DNA from: Oscillospiraceae bacterium
GTDB lineage: Bacteria; Bacillota; Clostridia; Oscillospirales; Acutalibacteraceae
Direction: 5' to 3'
DNA: 19,976 bases
Assembly: GCA_009779455.1 (NCBI GenBank)
Contig: WREG01000009.1
Location: 1-19,976, forward strand
Shown: positions 1-6,716 of the stretch, in pieces
How the letters are laid out: the number at the start of each line of letters is the position of its first letter
Numbering within the stretch: the stretch's first letter is position 1
Position numbers and translations under genes: made by a program
Notes under the pieces: model-generated
What the model saw: only the letters and a program-made list of their open reading frames with translations
Told to the model about the DNA's origin: nothing
Database searches by the model: none

Positions 1-681
1 AATAATATATTCATCTTCGTTCCATTCAAGGCCGTAGGTGTGGAATTCTTCGTATGGGTCGCCCCGCACGATGGTTTTGCATATGTTTGCGCCTTTATGG
101 TCGGCCCCGTAGCCGTCGATATGTATATTAGAGCTTACGGCGTTGTGGTAGAATATTGATTTTTGGGAATAGTACGGGGATTCGAAAATGTCGATTTCCG
201 CGCCCGAATGCCCGTTCCCGGTCACCTCGCCCATACCGTCGTTGAGCATCCAAAAGGCGGCCCATTGCCCCGCCCCCTTGGGAAGTATGCAGCGGACCTC
301 AAAATAGCCGTAGGTCTGCTCAAAAAGGCCGTTAGTGTCTATCCCGCAGGTATAAAACCCCGGGGGGCCGCCGTTTATGCCCTCCGGCAGGTATTCGGTT
401 TTGATGTTGAGGAAGCCGTCTTTTACCTCGGCCATTTCAATGTTCCAATAGCTGCCCCTGCGGACGGTGGTGCCCCCCCAGTGGTGGTCTTTCCATTTTG
501 TAAGGTCGAGGGCGTCGCCGTCGAACTCGTCCGCCCAGACCGGCTCGGCGGTGAATTTGCCCATATCGACCATCGGGCCCCTTGCATAGCCGGGTTCGCC
601 GAATAAAGGCAAGATCAAGAACAGCAGGGTCATTATGCCGGAAAATAGCTTTCTGAATAAACCTATGACGGATTCTAACAT
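1..681 (-). CDS. Secreted GH16 family beta-glucanase (laminarinase/lichenase-like), C-terminus outside window
   Basis: Reading leftward from an ATG at 681 gives 227 codons open to the window edge. Residues 1-35 are a signal peptide: basic start, then a hydrophobic run around 16-27. The mature part matches the GH16 jelly-roll: WADEFDG at 49-55, YGYFEVR at 124-130, WAAFWML at 140-146, and the catalytic signature GAEIDIFE at 160-167, where E162 would be the nucleophile, D164 the helper and E167 the acid/base. HTYGLEW at 214-220 is the usual GH16 strand after the active site. The family cleaves beta-1,3 or mixed beta-1,3/1,4 glucans and related galactans; the exact substrate cannot be read here. 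Start choice is firm: GGAGG lies about 9 nt upstream and a consensus promoter just beyond. Whether a dockerin or carbohydrate-binding module follows is outside the window. Confidence 0.92.
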   Translation of the reverse strand, partial: MLESVIGLFRKLFSGIMTLLFLILPLFGEPGYARGPMVDMGKFTAEPVWADEFDGDALDLTKWKDHHWGGTTVRRGSYWNIEMAEVKDGFLNIKTEYLPEGINGGPPGFYTCGIDTNGLFEQTYGYFEVRCILPKGAGQWAAFWMLNDGMGEVTGNGHSGAEIDIFESPYYSQKSIFYHNAVSSNIHIDGYGADHKGANICKTIVRGDPYEEFHTYGLEWNEDEYII

Positions 682-718
682 AAAAATGCCTCCCAAACAT
701 CAATATTGGCTTATCCTT

Positions 719-747
719 ATTATAAAGGAAATTTTTGTGTTTGTCAA
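719..747 (-). promoter_or_regulatory. Sigma-A promoter of the GH16 gene
   Basis: On the minus strand TTGACA (742-747) and TATAAT (719-724) are separated by exactly 17 nt, a perfect match to the vegetative consensus. Transcription would start near 712, leaving a leader of about 30 nt that contains the GGAGG ribosome-binding site. Confidence 0.85.
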
Positions 748-831
748 TCATATGTTTAAAAAATCATTTTGCTTTCCTTTGTTTTTTGAATGAACAAAAA
801 ATGAACGATACATGAAGTATATGTGCATATA

Positions 832-860
832 TTGACACAGCCGAATATTTATTATATAAT
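832..860 (+). promoter_or_regulatory. Sigma-A promoter of greA-lysS
   Basis: TTGACA (832-837), 17-nt spacer, TATAAT (855-860): perfect consensus. The expected start near 867 gives a leader of more than 110 nt before greA, unusually long for this gene. The gene-free stretch 682-983 holds this promoter, the divergent GH16 promoter and the structured greA leader, and nothing else I can identify. Confidence 0.85.
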
Positions 861-886
861 ACAATCTATTAAATAAATCCATCAGG

Positions 887-949
887 GATTCCAATGAATC
901 TCTTAGAGGTTCTATAGTATGGGCCGATGACTCAGTCGGCCCGTGTTTT
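887..949 (+). promoter_or_regulatory. Structured greA leader with terminator-like hairpin
   Basis: Within the predicted greA transcript, GATTC (887-891) can pair with GAATC (896-900). Further on, GGGCCGA (921-927) pairs perfectly with TCGGCCC (936-942) across an 8-nt loop, followed by GTGTTTT (943-949). A strong GC hairpin followed by a short, interrupted T run resembles a weak intrinsic terminator or attenuator. No T-box or other riboswitch core is recognised. Confidence 0.5.
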
Positions 950-983
950 GCAATATTAAAATAAATAAGGGATGAAATCAATT

Positions 984-1460
984 ATGTCGGATTATCAGTT
1001 TATTTTGACCCAGTCAGGGTTAGAGGACTTAAAAAGGGAGCTAAAAGAGCTTCGCACGACGGGCAGGAGCGATATCGCGGAAAAAATAAAAGAAGCCAAA
1101 TCCTTCGGCGACCTTTCGGAAAACAGCGAGTATGACGAGGCGAAATCCGAGCAGGGCAAGCTCGAAGCGCGCATAAACGAAATAGAATATATGCTCCAGC
1201 ACGCCAAAATATTGGACGAATCCGCGTTTACGACCGAGGTTGTGAACATCGGCGCGAAAGTGCGGGTGCTGGATATTGCCGAAAAAGAGGAAATAGAATA
1301 TCAGATAGTCGGCTTCCCCCAGGCCGACCCCGTGAACCGCAGGATTTCCGACGACAGCCCCATAGGCAAAGCCCTTTTGGGGCGCAAGGTAGGGGACGTC
1401 GTCGATGTGGAGGCCCCCGCGGGCGTTTTTAAATTTGAAATTTTGCAAATATCGAAATAG
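984..1460 (+). CDS. greA: Transcription elongation factor GreA
   Basis: GreA enters the RNA polymerase secondary channel and stimulates cleavage of backtracked RNA. The protein (158 aa from 984, the usual length) has the N-terminal coiled-coil with the signature GDLSENSEYDEAK at 42-54; D43 and E46 are the tip acidic residues that help bind the catalytic Mg2+. The C-terminal FKBP-like domain ends with the typical GRKVGDVVDVEAPAG (133-147) and FEILQI. An in-frame ATG at 972 lies inside or against the AAGGGA ribosome-binding stretch (967-972), so the start at 984 is preferred although its spacing is slightly long. It is the first gene of a greA-lysS operon, 9 nt before lysS, an arrangement common in Clostridia. 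Confidence 0.96.
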   Translation: MSDYQFILTQSGLEDLKRELKELRTTGRSDIAEKIKEAKSFGDLSENSEYDEAKSEQGKLEARINEIEYMLQHAKILDESAFTTEVVNIGAKVRVLDIAEKEEIEYQIVGFPQADPVNRRISDDSPIGKALLGRKVGDVVDVEAPAGVFKFEILQISK

Positions 1461-1469
1461 GTGATATAA

Positions 1470-2975
1470 ATGTCAGACGAAATCAACAATATTGAAATAG
1501 ATGAACAGGAAATTCAGCAAAACGTCAACGAACAGCGCGCGATACGGCTCGAAAAGCTTCATAAGCTGCGCGAAAGCGGCAAGGACCCCTGCGGAATAAC
1601 CGTCGCGGAGCATGGCATAAGCTCGGCGGGGATACTTTCACGCTTTGAGGAGCTTGAAAATACCGACGTTTCCATCTGCGGCAGGATAATGACCTGGCGC
1701 GATATGGGCAAGGCGAATTTTATCGACATCCGCGACCGCGAGGGGCGTATGCAGGTTTATGTGAAAATCGACGACGTGGGGGAGGATACCTTCGCGGGGT
1801 TCAAAACCTGGGACATCGGCGATATTGTCGAGGTAAAAGGCTTTGTTTTCAAAACAAGGCGCGGGGAGATATCCGTCCACGCAAAAAGCCTGCGTTTATT
1901 GACGAAATCCCTGCTCCCGCTGCCCGAAAAATTCCACGGGCTTAGGGATATGGACACGCGCTACCGCCAACGGTATCTAGATTTGATAGTGAACCCCGAC
2001 GTCAAGGGCGTTTTTATAAAAAGAAGCCTCATAACCGCGAAAATCCGCGAATTCCTCGACAAAAGGGGGTACCTTGAAGTCGATACGCCCGTACTTCACA
2101 CCCTTGAAATAGGCGCGGCGGCGCGGCCCTTCATAACCCACCACAACACCCTCGACCTTGATATGTACCTCCGCATTGAAACCGAGCTTTACCTTAAAAG
2201 GCTTATAGTGGGCGGTTTTGAGAAGGTTTACGAGGTCGGGCGGATATTCCGCAACGAGGGCATGAGCGTAAAGCACAACCCGGAATTTACCAGCGTCGAA
2301 TTATATGAGGCCTACACCGATTATAACGGGATGATGGACCTTATCGAGGAATTGTTCCGTTTCCTCACCCTTGAGGTCTGCGGCACGGGCAAAATAACCT
2401 ATCAGGACGCGGAAATCGACATGGAATCCCCGTGGGGGCGGCTGACGATGGCCGAAGCCGTCAAAAAATACGCCGATGAAGATTATTACGAGTGGAAAAC
2501 GGACGCGGACGCGGTAAAAGCCGCCAAAAACAAGGGGATTGAAGATATGTCGCCGAATAAGACAAAAGGCGAGATATTATACCTTTTCTTTGAGGCCTTC
2601 GTCGAAGATAAATTGATACAGCCGACGTTTATATACGATTACCCCGTAGAAGTTTCGCCCCTCGCAAAGCGCAAGAAGGACGAGCCGCTTATGACGGAGC
2701 GTTTCGAGTTTTTCATTTACGCAAGGGAGATGGGCAACGCTTTTTCGGAGCTGAACGACGCTGAGGACCAAAGGGCGCGTTTCGAAAGGCAGGTAGCGGA
2801 GAAAAAGGCGCAGGGGGCGAACGCCGAGGTTGACGAGGACTTCATAACCGCGCTGGAATACGGCCTTCCGCCGACTGGGGGCTTGGGCTTCGGTCTTGAC
2901 AGGCTTGTGATGCTGCTGACGAACAGCCCGTCGATACGGGACGTGTTGCTGTTCCCCACGATGAAACCGAATTAA
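1470..2975 (+). CDS. lysS: Lysyl-tRNA synthetase, class II
   Basis: Charges tRNA-Lys with lysine in the cytoplasm. The 501-aa length is normal. An anticodon-binding OB-fold spans about residues 67-145. The class II core follows, with motif 1 around 185-207, motif 2 at VYEVGRIFRNEG (253-264) plus the HNPEFTSVELYEAY stretch, and motif 3 at GLGFGLDRLVML (471-482). A ribosome-binding site AGGTGA lies about 5 nt before the ATG and overlaps the greA stop region, so the gene is probably translated from the greA transcript. One local deviation from the sequence I remember for the family is LHTLEIGAAARPF (209-221), where an AGGAAARPF-like loop is more usual; every core motif is otherwise intact. Confidence 0.97.
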   Translation: MSDEINNIEIDEQEIQQNVNEQRAIRLEKLHKLRESGKDPCGITVAEHGISSAGILSRFEELENTDVSICGRIMTWRDMGKANFIDIRDREGRMQVYVKIDDVGEDTFAGFKTWDIGDIVEVKGFVFKTRRGEISVHAKSLRLLTKSLLPLPEKFHGLRDMDTRYRQRYLDLIVNPDVKGVFIKRSLITAKIREFLDKRGYLEVDTPVLHTLEIGAAARPFITHHNTLDLDMYLRIETELYLKRLIVGGFEKVYEVGRIFRNEGMSVKHNPEFTSVELYEAYTDYNGMMDLIEELFRFLTLEVCGTGKITYQDAEIDMESPWGRLTMAEAVKKYADEDYYEWKTDADAVKAAKNKGIEDMSPNKTKGEILYLFFEAFVEDKLIQPTFIYDYPVEVSPLAKRKKDEPLMTERFEFFIYAREMGNAFSELNDAEDQRARFERQVAEKKAQGANAEVDEDFITALEYGLPPTGGLGFGLDRLVMLLTNSPSIRDVLLFPTMKPN

Positions 2976-2982
2976 TTAAGGA

Positions 2983-3068
2983 TGCATAATTCATAATTCA
3001 TAATTATTGAGGCAACTTTTAAAATCACAACAATTATGAATTATGAATTATAAATTATGAATTATGAA
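2983..3068 (+). repeat. Inverted pair of CATAATT-type heptamer arrays (R1)
   Basis: Left arm 2983-3009 reads TGCATAA, TTCATAA, TTCATAA, TTATTG. The right arm 3031-3068 is its inverse complement with extra units. The arms enclose about 21 nt. The pair fills the lysS to cytidylyltransferase gap, and the right arm runs into the start codon at 3064. Confidence 0.85.
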
Positions 3069-3774
3069 CATCGCCGCGATTTTCGCCTCAGGTACAGGGT
3101 CAAGAATGAATTCAGGGCTGCCGAAGCAGTTTTTAACTGTTTGCGGCAAGCCGATTATTATAATCTGTATAGAAAACTTTATAAAAAACAAAAATATAGA
3201 CGAAATTGTCGTTGCCATACCTGAAAAGCATATTGACTTTACATCTGATTTGATAAAGGGCAGTTTTTGTCGAAATACCAACATTCACGTGATATGCGGA
3301 GGGGACGTACGCAACGAAACACTAGTAAAGGCAGTTAGCTTTACCAAAGAAAATTTTAAGACAGACGGCGATACAATATTTTTGACCCACGACGGGGTAA
3401 GGCCTTTCATAAACGATAGGATTATTGACGAAAACATCAAAGCGGCCCGTGAATACGGAGCCTGCACAACGGCAATACCCGCCGTGGACACCATATTTGA
3501 AAGCGAAAAAGGGGATTTCGCGGAAGCCGCATTGTCAAGGGAAACGCTTTACCATGTCCAAACGCCCCAGACTTTCAATTTTAACCTTTTATGCAAATTT
3601 TTAAGCAGAACCGACAAAAAAGAACTGGAAAAAATGACCGACGCGTGTTCAATATTCTTGCAAAACGGGTATAAAATAAAATTGGTTACGGGTGACAGGC
3701 AGAACATCAAAATAACGCACTTTGATGACCTGTCGGTCGCGGAAGCTTTTTATAAGTTGAGAATTGAGAGTTGA
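3064..3774 (+). CDS. IspD/TarI-family cytidylyltransferase (MEP or polyol-phosphate CTP transferase)
   Basis: Transfers CMP from CTP to a phosphorylated polyol. The 236-aa protein shows the nucleotide-binding GTGSRM (10-15) and PKQF (20-23), THDGVRPFI (108-116), VDTIFES (141-147), QTPQTF (166-171) and MTDACSIF (191-198). Both IspD (isoprenoid MEP pathway) and TarI (CDP-ribitol for teichoic-acid-type polymers) share this fold. The PKQF/KPIII start, THD-VRPFI with the following I-x-x-NI, and TDACxIF resemble TarI slightly more, and the next gene is a glycosyltransferase, which favours surface polymer synthesis. IspD cannot be excluded. The ATG at 3064 fits the family N-terminus but has no visible Shine-Dalgarno. 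The last residues (KLRIES) and the stop codon are encoded by the downstream heptamer array. Confidence 0.85.
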   Translation: MNIAAIFASGTGSRMNSGLPKQFLTVCGKPIIIICIENFIKNKNIDEIVVAIPEKHIDFTSDLIKGSFCRNTNIHVICGGDVRNETLVKAVSFTKENFKTDGDTIFLTHDGVRPFINDRIIDENIKAAREYGACTTAIPAVDTIFESEKGDFAEAALSRETLYHVQTPQTFNFNLLCKFLSRTDKKELEKMTDACSIFLQNGYKIKLVTGDRQNIKITHFDDLSVAEAFYKLRIES

Positions 3775-3840
3775 GAGAATTGCCCTATATAAATTTCATC
3801 AAACTTTCAACTCTCAACTCTCAACTCTAAATTCAACACT
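3755..3840 (+). repeat. Inverted pair of TTGAGAG-type heptamer arrays (R2)
   Basis: Left arm 3755-3777 contains TTGAGAA, TTGAGAG, TTGAGAG. The right arm 3804-3840 contains CAACTCT units in inverse orientation. The left arm encodes the end and TGA stop of the preceding cytidylyltransferase; the right arm ends about 11 nt before the next start codon. Confidence 0.85.
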
Positions 3841-3851
3841 GGAGGTGGCGT

Positions 3852-5204
3852 ATGCCCAAACTATCAATAATAATCCCCGTCTACAATGCCGAAAAATATC
3901 TTGAGGATGCCCTTGAAAGCCTTATCCATCAATCGGAGGAGGATTTCGAGGCGATTTTTGTGAACGACGGCTCGACGGATTCGAGTGCGGATATAATCGG
4001 CAGATACTGCGACGAATACGTCGGTTTTTACTGCATCGACCAGGAGCATTCCGGTATTTCCGCCGCGCGCAATAAAGGCCTTTCTCAGGCCGGGGGCGAT
4101 TATGTTATGTTTATGGACGCCGACGACATCATAACGGACGTGACCGTGGAAAATATGCTGGCCGCCGCCGAGGCCCGCAAAACGGACATAATCACCTGCC
4201 GCGTGTGGTACTACGGGAACACCTTGCCCCGCTACGACGAGCGGGCCGACACATTGGCGGTGCTGCCGCTGATGGAGAAATACGAGCGCGACCTGCTTTG
4301 GAGCACGACCCTCGGCAACAAGATTTTCAAAAGGAGCGCGCTGATAAAAAACAGGCTGTCATTCGCGGACATAGGGAGCTACGGCGACCTGCTGTTTTTG
4401 ATTGAATGCTTTTTCGCCGGGATGAACGGCGCGGGGGTCGGCACGGCGGTCTACGAAAAGCGCTATCATTACGACGAGGACGGCTTTTCAAAGCACGCCG
4501 AGCCTTCATTGAAGAACGCGCAGAACATGATAGAGATCATGAGCCGGATATTAAAAATGGCCGAGGACGCCATAATGCGCGAAACGGACAGGCTGGACGG
4601 CGACGAGGCCTATATTCAGGAGGTTCTTTACAGGACGGCCGTCCTGCTAATAGATAATTTTTACCGCTTTTTCTGGCTCCTCGACGCGGAGACGCTGAAA
4701 TATATCAAAGACGAATTTATTATCGTGGCCGAGAGCTTCGCCCCCGAACGCCTGAAAAAAATCAAGGAAAAGAACGCTGACCTGGGACTGCCCTATATAT
4801 ACGAATCCAAAGAAGAGGCCGCGAAGGAGCCGGAAATGTCGCTTCTGCTCGACGTGCCGGACAAGGAAGGGATCGCGGGCTTCATCGAGTCCCTGTATTT
4901 GCAGGACTACCCGTTTTTTGAGCTGTTCGTAAAAGAGAGCGACTTTGACTCGGGTTATTTCCCGGAAAAATGGAAAAACGCCGAAAACCTGCGCGTATTG
5001 CCCGACAAAAACTTCTTTGAGAACGCAAGGAAGGACTCCCTGTCAAGGATTGCCATAAACATAAGGGACACAAAGCCCCTCGACCGCCGCGTACTGCGCG
5101 AAGTCTGCAGCTCCAAGGCCCCGGCGGCACTGAAACCCGCAATTTTCATGAAAACCCGGAAGAATTTCAGCATCAAGAAGACGCTGAAGCAGAAGGGGTT
5201 TTGA
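3852..5204 (+). CDS. GT2 family glycosyltransferase with C-terminal extension
   Basis: A cytoplasmic GT-A enzyme that transfers a sugar from a nucleotide-sugar donor. Residues 4-11 (LSIIIPVY), the NDGSTDSS segment (38-45), SGISAARNKGL (67-77) and the metal-binding DADD (89-92) are classic GT2 motifs, so the first ~110 residues form the nucleotide-binding half. No membrane segments are seen. Residues 328-420 look like a weak second copy of the GT2 fold: SLLLDVP at 330-336 and ESLYLQDYPFFELFV at 346-360 echo the SIIIPVYN and ESLIHQSEEDFEAIFV pattern at 22-37, but the DxD is missing. GGAGGTGG lies just before the ATG, giving a strong start. It follows the IspD/TarI-like gene and probably acts with it in surface-polymer synthesis. 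Acceptor and donor are unknown. Confidence 0.88.
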   Translation: MPKLSIIIPVYNAEKYLEDALESLIHQSEEDFEAIFVNDGSTDSSADIIGRYCDEYVGFYCIDQEHSGISAARNKGLSQAGGDYVMFMDADDIITDVTVENMLAAAEARKTDIITCRVWYYGNTLPRYDERADTLAVLPLMEKYERDLLWSTTLGNKIFKRSALIKNRLSFADIGSYGDLLFLIECFFAGMNGAGVGTAVYEKRYHYDEDGFSKHAEPSLKNAQNMIEIMSRILKMAEDAIMRETDRLDGDEAYIQEVLYRTAVLLIDNFYRFFWLLDAETLKYIKDEFIIVAESFAPERLKKIKEKNADLGLPYIYESKEEAAKEPEMSLLLDVPDKEGIAGFIESLYLQDYPFFELFVKESDFDSGYFPEKWKNAENLRVLPDKNFFENARKDSLSRIAINIRDTKPLDRRVLREVCSSKAPAALKPAIFMKTRKNFSIKKTLKQKGF

Positions 5205-5209
5205 TTTCG

Positions 5210-5237
5210 AGGGGTTATGGGCCAGGGATTAGGGGTT
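5210..5237 (+). repeat. G-rich heptamer array (R9)
   Basis: Four consecutive 7-bp words, AGGGGTT, ATGGGCC, AGGGATT and AGGGGTT, start 5 nt after the glycosyltransferase stop codon. The words differ from the other arrays, but the 7-bp period and position beside a stop codon are the same. Confidence 0.55.
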
Positions 5238-5245
5238 TTAGCATA

Positions 5246-5336
5246 GGAACACAAGGGGACGGTACTCCTGTGTTACCTGTTTTAACCCATGTTTTCTGTT
5301 TTCCCAAGAACACACGAGAACCGTCCCCTTGTGTTC
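5246..5336. repeat. REP-like inverted pair (REPIN-like)
   Basis: GAACACAAGGGGACGGT at 5247-5263 has its exact inverse complement at 5320-5336. Each half is also a small palindrome: AACACAAGG faces CCTGTGTT on the left, and GAACACACGAG faces CCCTTGTGTTC on the right. This GGGGACGGT-centred palindrome resembles REP sequences mobilised in trans by REP-associated tyrosine (IS200-like) transposases. No such transposase is in the window. Confidence 0.75.
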
Positions 5337-5444
5337 GTTTTCAGCCATATTCAAATTATTTTTATTTACATATTGAACTGTTCACAAGTTTTATGATAAA
5401 CTTATTTTAAATTATAATTGAAATTTAATTTGGAGTTTTCACAC

Positions 5445-5819
5445 ATGAAAAAATACTTAAAAACCATATTGACATCAAGCGCCTGCATGGTATTGGCCTT
5501 ATTGCTTGCGTTTTCCTCGTCCGCGCTGCTGATAGGCGACGTGAGCGGCGACGGGGAGATCGACGCGGGCGACGCGCGGCTTGTCCTGCGCCACGTGGCG
5601 AAGCTGCAGACCCTTACAGGCGACGAGCTGCTCGCCGCCGACGCTGACGGCGACGGGGAGGTTACCGCCGCCGACGCCCGTTTGATTCTGCGCCACGTAG
5701 CAAAGCTGGAGACGCTGAGGACCGCCGCCGACGAAACCACCACGGAAAGCGGCATACACATAGGCAGGGACGACGGCAAAGGCGACGGCAATATCAGCGG
5801 GGACGATTTGTTGAATTGA
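5445..5819 (+). CDS. Secreted mini-dockerin protein (dockerin type I with short tail)
   Basis: A 124-aa protein that is little more than a signal peptide plus a dockerin. Residues 1-28 are a signal peptide (MKKYLK, then a hydrophobic run 12-22). Two type I dockerin repeats follow: DVSGDGEIDAGDARLVLRHV (32-51) and DADGDGEVTAADARLILRHV (66-85), each with a Ca2+-binding loop and a helix. Dockerins bind cohesins to build cellulosomes or attach proteins to the cell surface. There is no catalytic module. The tail is acidic and ends with a loop-like DGKGDGNISGD (110-120). An in-frame TTG at 5418 was not used because TGGAG lies about 9 nt before the ATG at 5445. The stop codon falls in a TTGAGAG-type array. 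A protein scaffold or regulatory role is conceivable but unproven. Confidence 0.8.
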   Translation: MKKYLKTILTSSACMVLALLLAFSSSALLIGDVSGDGEIDAGDARLVLRHVAKLQTLTGDELLAADADGDGEVTAADARLILRHVAKLETLRTAADETTTESGIHIGRDDGKGDGNISGDDLLN

Positions 5820-5843
5820 GAGTTGAGAATGGAGAATTGAGAG
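5811..5843 (+). repeat. Solo TTGAGAG-type heptamer array (R3)
   Basis: Units TTGAATTG, AGAGTTG, AGAATGG, AGAATTG, AGAG fill the 24-nt gap between the mini-dockerin and SIS genes. The array contains the dockerin TGA stop (5817-5819) and the only candidate ribosome-binding site of the SIS gene (GGAG at 5831-5834, 9 nt before the ATG). Confidence 0.75.
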
Positions 5844-6584
5844 ATGACTTATACCCAAAAATATTTCGCGCATATTGAAGCGCTGTTAAAAAGGGTTCTC
5901 GAAGTTAATGAAAAAAATATCCGCAAGGCGGCAGAGATGCTTGTCGAAACCAATCTTGCGGGCGGGAAAATCTTTTATTTCGGCTGTTCCCACGCGGGGA
6001 TAATGGCCGAAGAGGCCTTTTACCGCACGGGCGGGCTTGTCATCGCAAACCCCATACTGGCGAAAGGCCTCACCCTTGACGTTGTCCCCGTAACGGACAC
6101 GTCAATTCTCGAGAGGAAGCCGGAATACGCCCATGAGATTTTGAGCAATACTGATATAAACAGGGGAGACCTGCTGTTCATCCATTCGGTATCGGGCCGC
6201 AATGGTGTGTCCGTCGAAATGGCCATAGAGGCGGAAAAACGCGGCATAAAGACAATATGCGTCACGAGCGTGGAATATTCAAGCGCCTCAACCTCCCGCC
6301 ACCCCTGCGGCAAGCGGCTGTTCGAGGTGTCGGATTTGCTGCTCGACAACTGCGGCTGCATAGGCGACGCCGCCATTGACATAGAGGGCTTCATGGGCAA
6401 AACCGCGCCGACTTCGACCATAGCCGTGGCCGCCATAATAAATTCGATAACCGCCGAATCAGTAGGGCTTTTCGTAGAAAAAGGCCTTGAGCCGCCCGTG
6501 TTCATGAGCGCGAACCTGGACGGCGGAGATGAATACAACGCTAAGATGATGGAGAAATATAAAGATAAAATTACATATATTTAA
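5844..6584 (+). CDS. SIS-domain protein (UPF0309-like phosphosugar-binding)
   Basis: A 246-aa single SIS (sugar isomerase) domain, cytoplasmic, with an N-terminal helical segment. Typical SIS elements are the GGKIFYFGCSHAG turn (40-52), the phosphosugar-binding HSVSGRNG (114-121, replacing the more common SxSGxT) and GIKTICVTS (134-142). The overall length and the FYRTGGLV segment (59-66) resemble the UPF0309 group. SIS proteins of this type are isomerases, lyases or sensors of aminosugar phosphates; none of these roles can be assigned. It is 24 nt downstream of the mini-dockerin and may be co-transcribed. Its stop codon overlaps the next repeat. Confidence 0.85.
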   Translation: MTYTQKYFAHIEALLKRVLEVNEKNIRKAAEMLVETNLAGGKIFYFGCSHAGIMAEEAFYRTGGLVIANPILAKGLTLDVVPVTDTSILERKPEYAHEILSNTDINRGDLLFIHSVSGRNGVSVEMAIEAEKRGIKTICVTSVEYSSASTSRHPCGKRLFEVSDLLLDNCGCIGDAAIDIEGFMGKTAPTSTIAVAAIINSITAESVGLFVEKGLEPPVFMSANLDGGDEYNAKMMEKYKDKITYI

Positions 6585-6716
6585 TTCATAATTCATAATT
6601 CATAATTATTTGACAAAAAAAGAAGCTTTCTTTTTTGTGTTAATTTTTACCAAAAATAAAAAGATGATTTAAAATTCTCGTCAGTAATTATGAATCATGA
6701 ATTATGCATTATTATT
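6583..6716. repeat. Inverted pair of TTCATAA-type heptamer arrays (R4) between convergent genes
   Basis: Left arm 6583-6610 has three TTCATAA units. The right arm 6683-6716, read on the minus strand, has AATAATAA, TGCATAA, TTCATGA, TTCATAA. The stop codon of the SIS gene overlaps the left arm and the stop codon of the EamA gene (6702-6704) lies in the right arm, so the last EamA residues (NNNA) are repeat-encoded. Confidence 0.85.
6613..6638. terminator. A/T hairpin between convergent genes, possible bidirectional terminator
   Basis: ACAAAAAA (6613-6620) pairs with TTTTTTGT (6631-6638), and GAA with TTC inside, with one bulged A and a 3-nt loop. T runs on both strands would suit a bidirectional terminator. 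It is AT-rich and lies within the R4 repeat core, so the call is tentative. Confidence 0.4.

Noticed and set aside
163..606. Long open frame on the + strand
   Set aside because: It is antisense to the GH16 gene, which has a signal peptide, catalytic motif, ribosome-binding site and promoter; the + frame has no recognisable motif.
861..983. T-box or other known riboswitch before greA-lysS
   Set aside because: No T-box core (AGGGTGGNACCGCG-like) and no recognisable ligand-binding consensus; only simple hairpins.
5418..5444. TTG start for the mini-dockerin
   Set aside because: It adds a non-signal sequence before MKKYLK and lies in the AT-rich promoter-like area; TGGAG supports the ATG at 5445.
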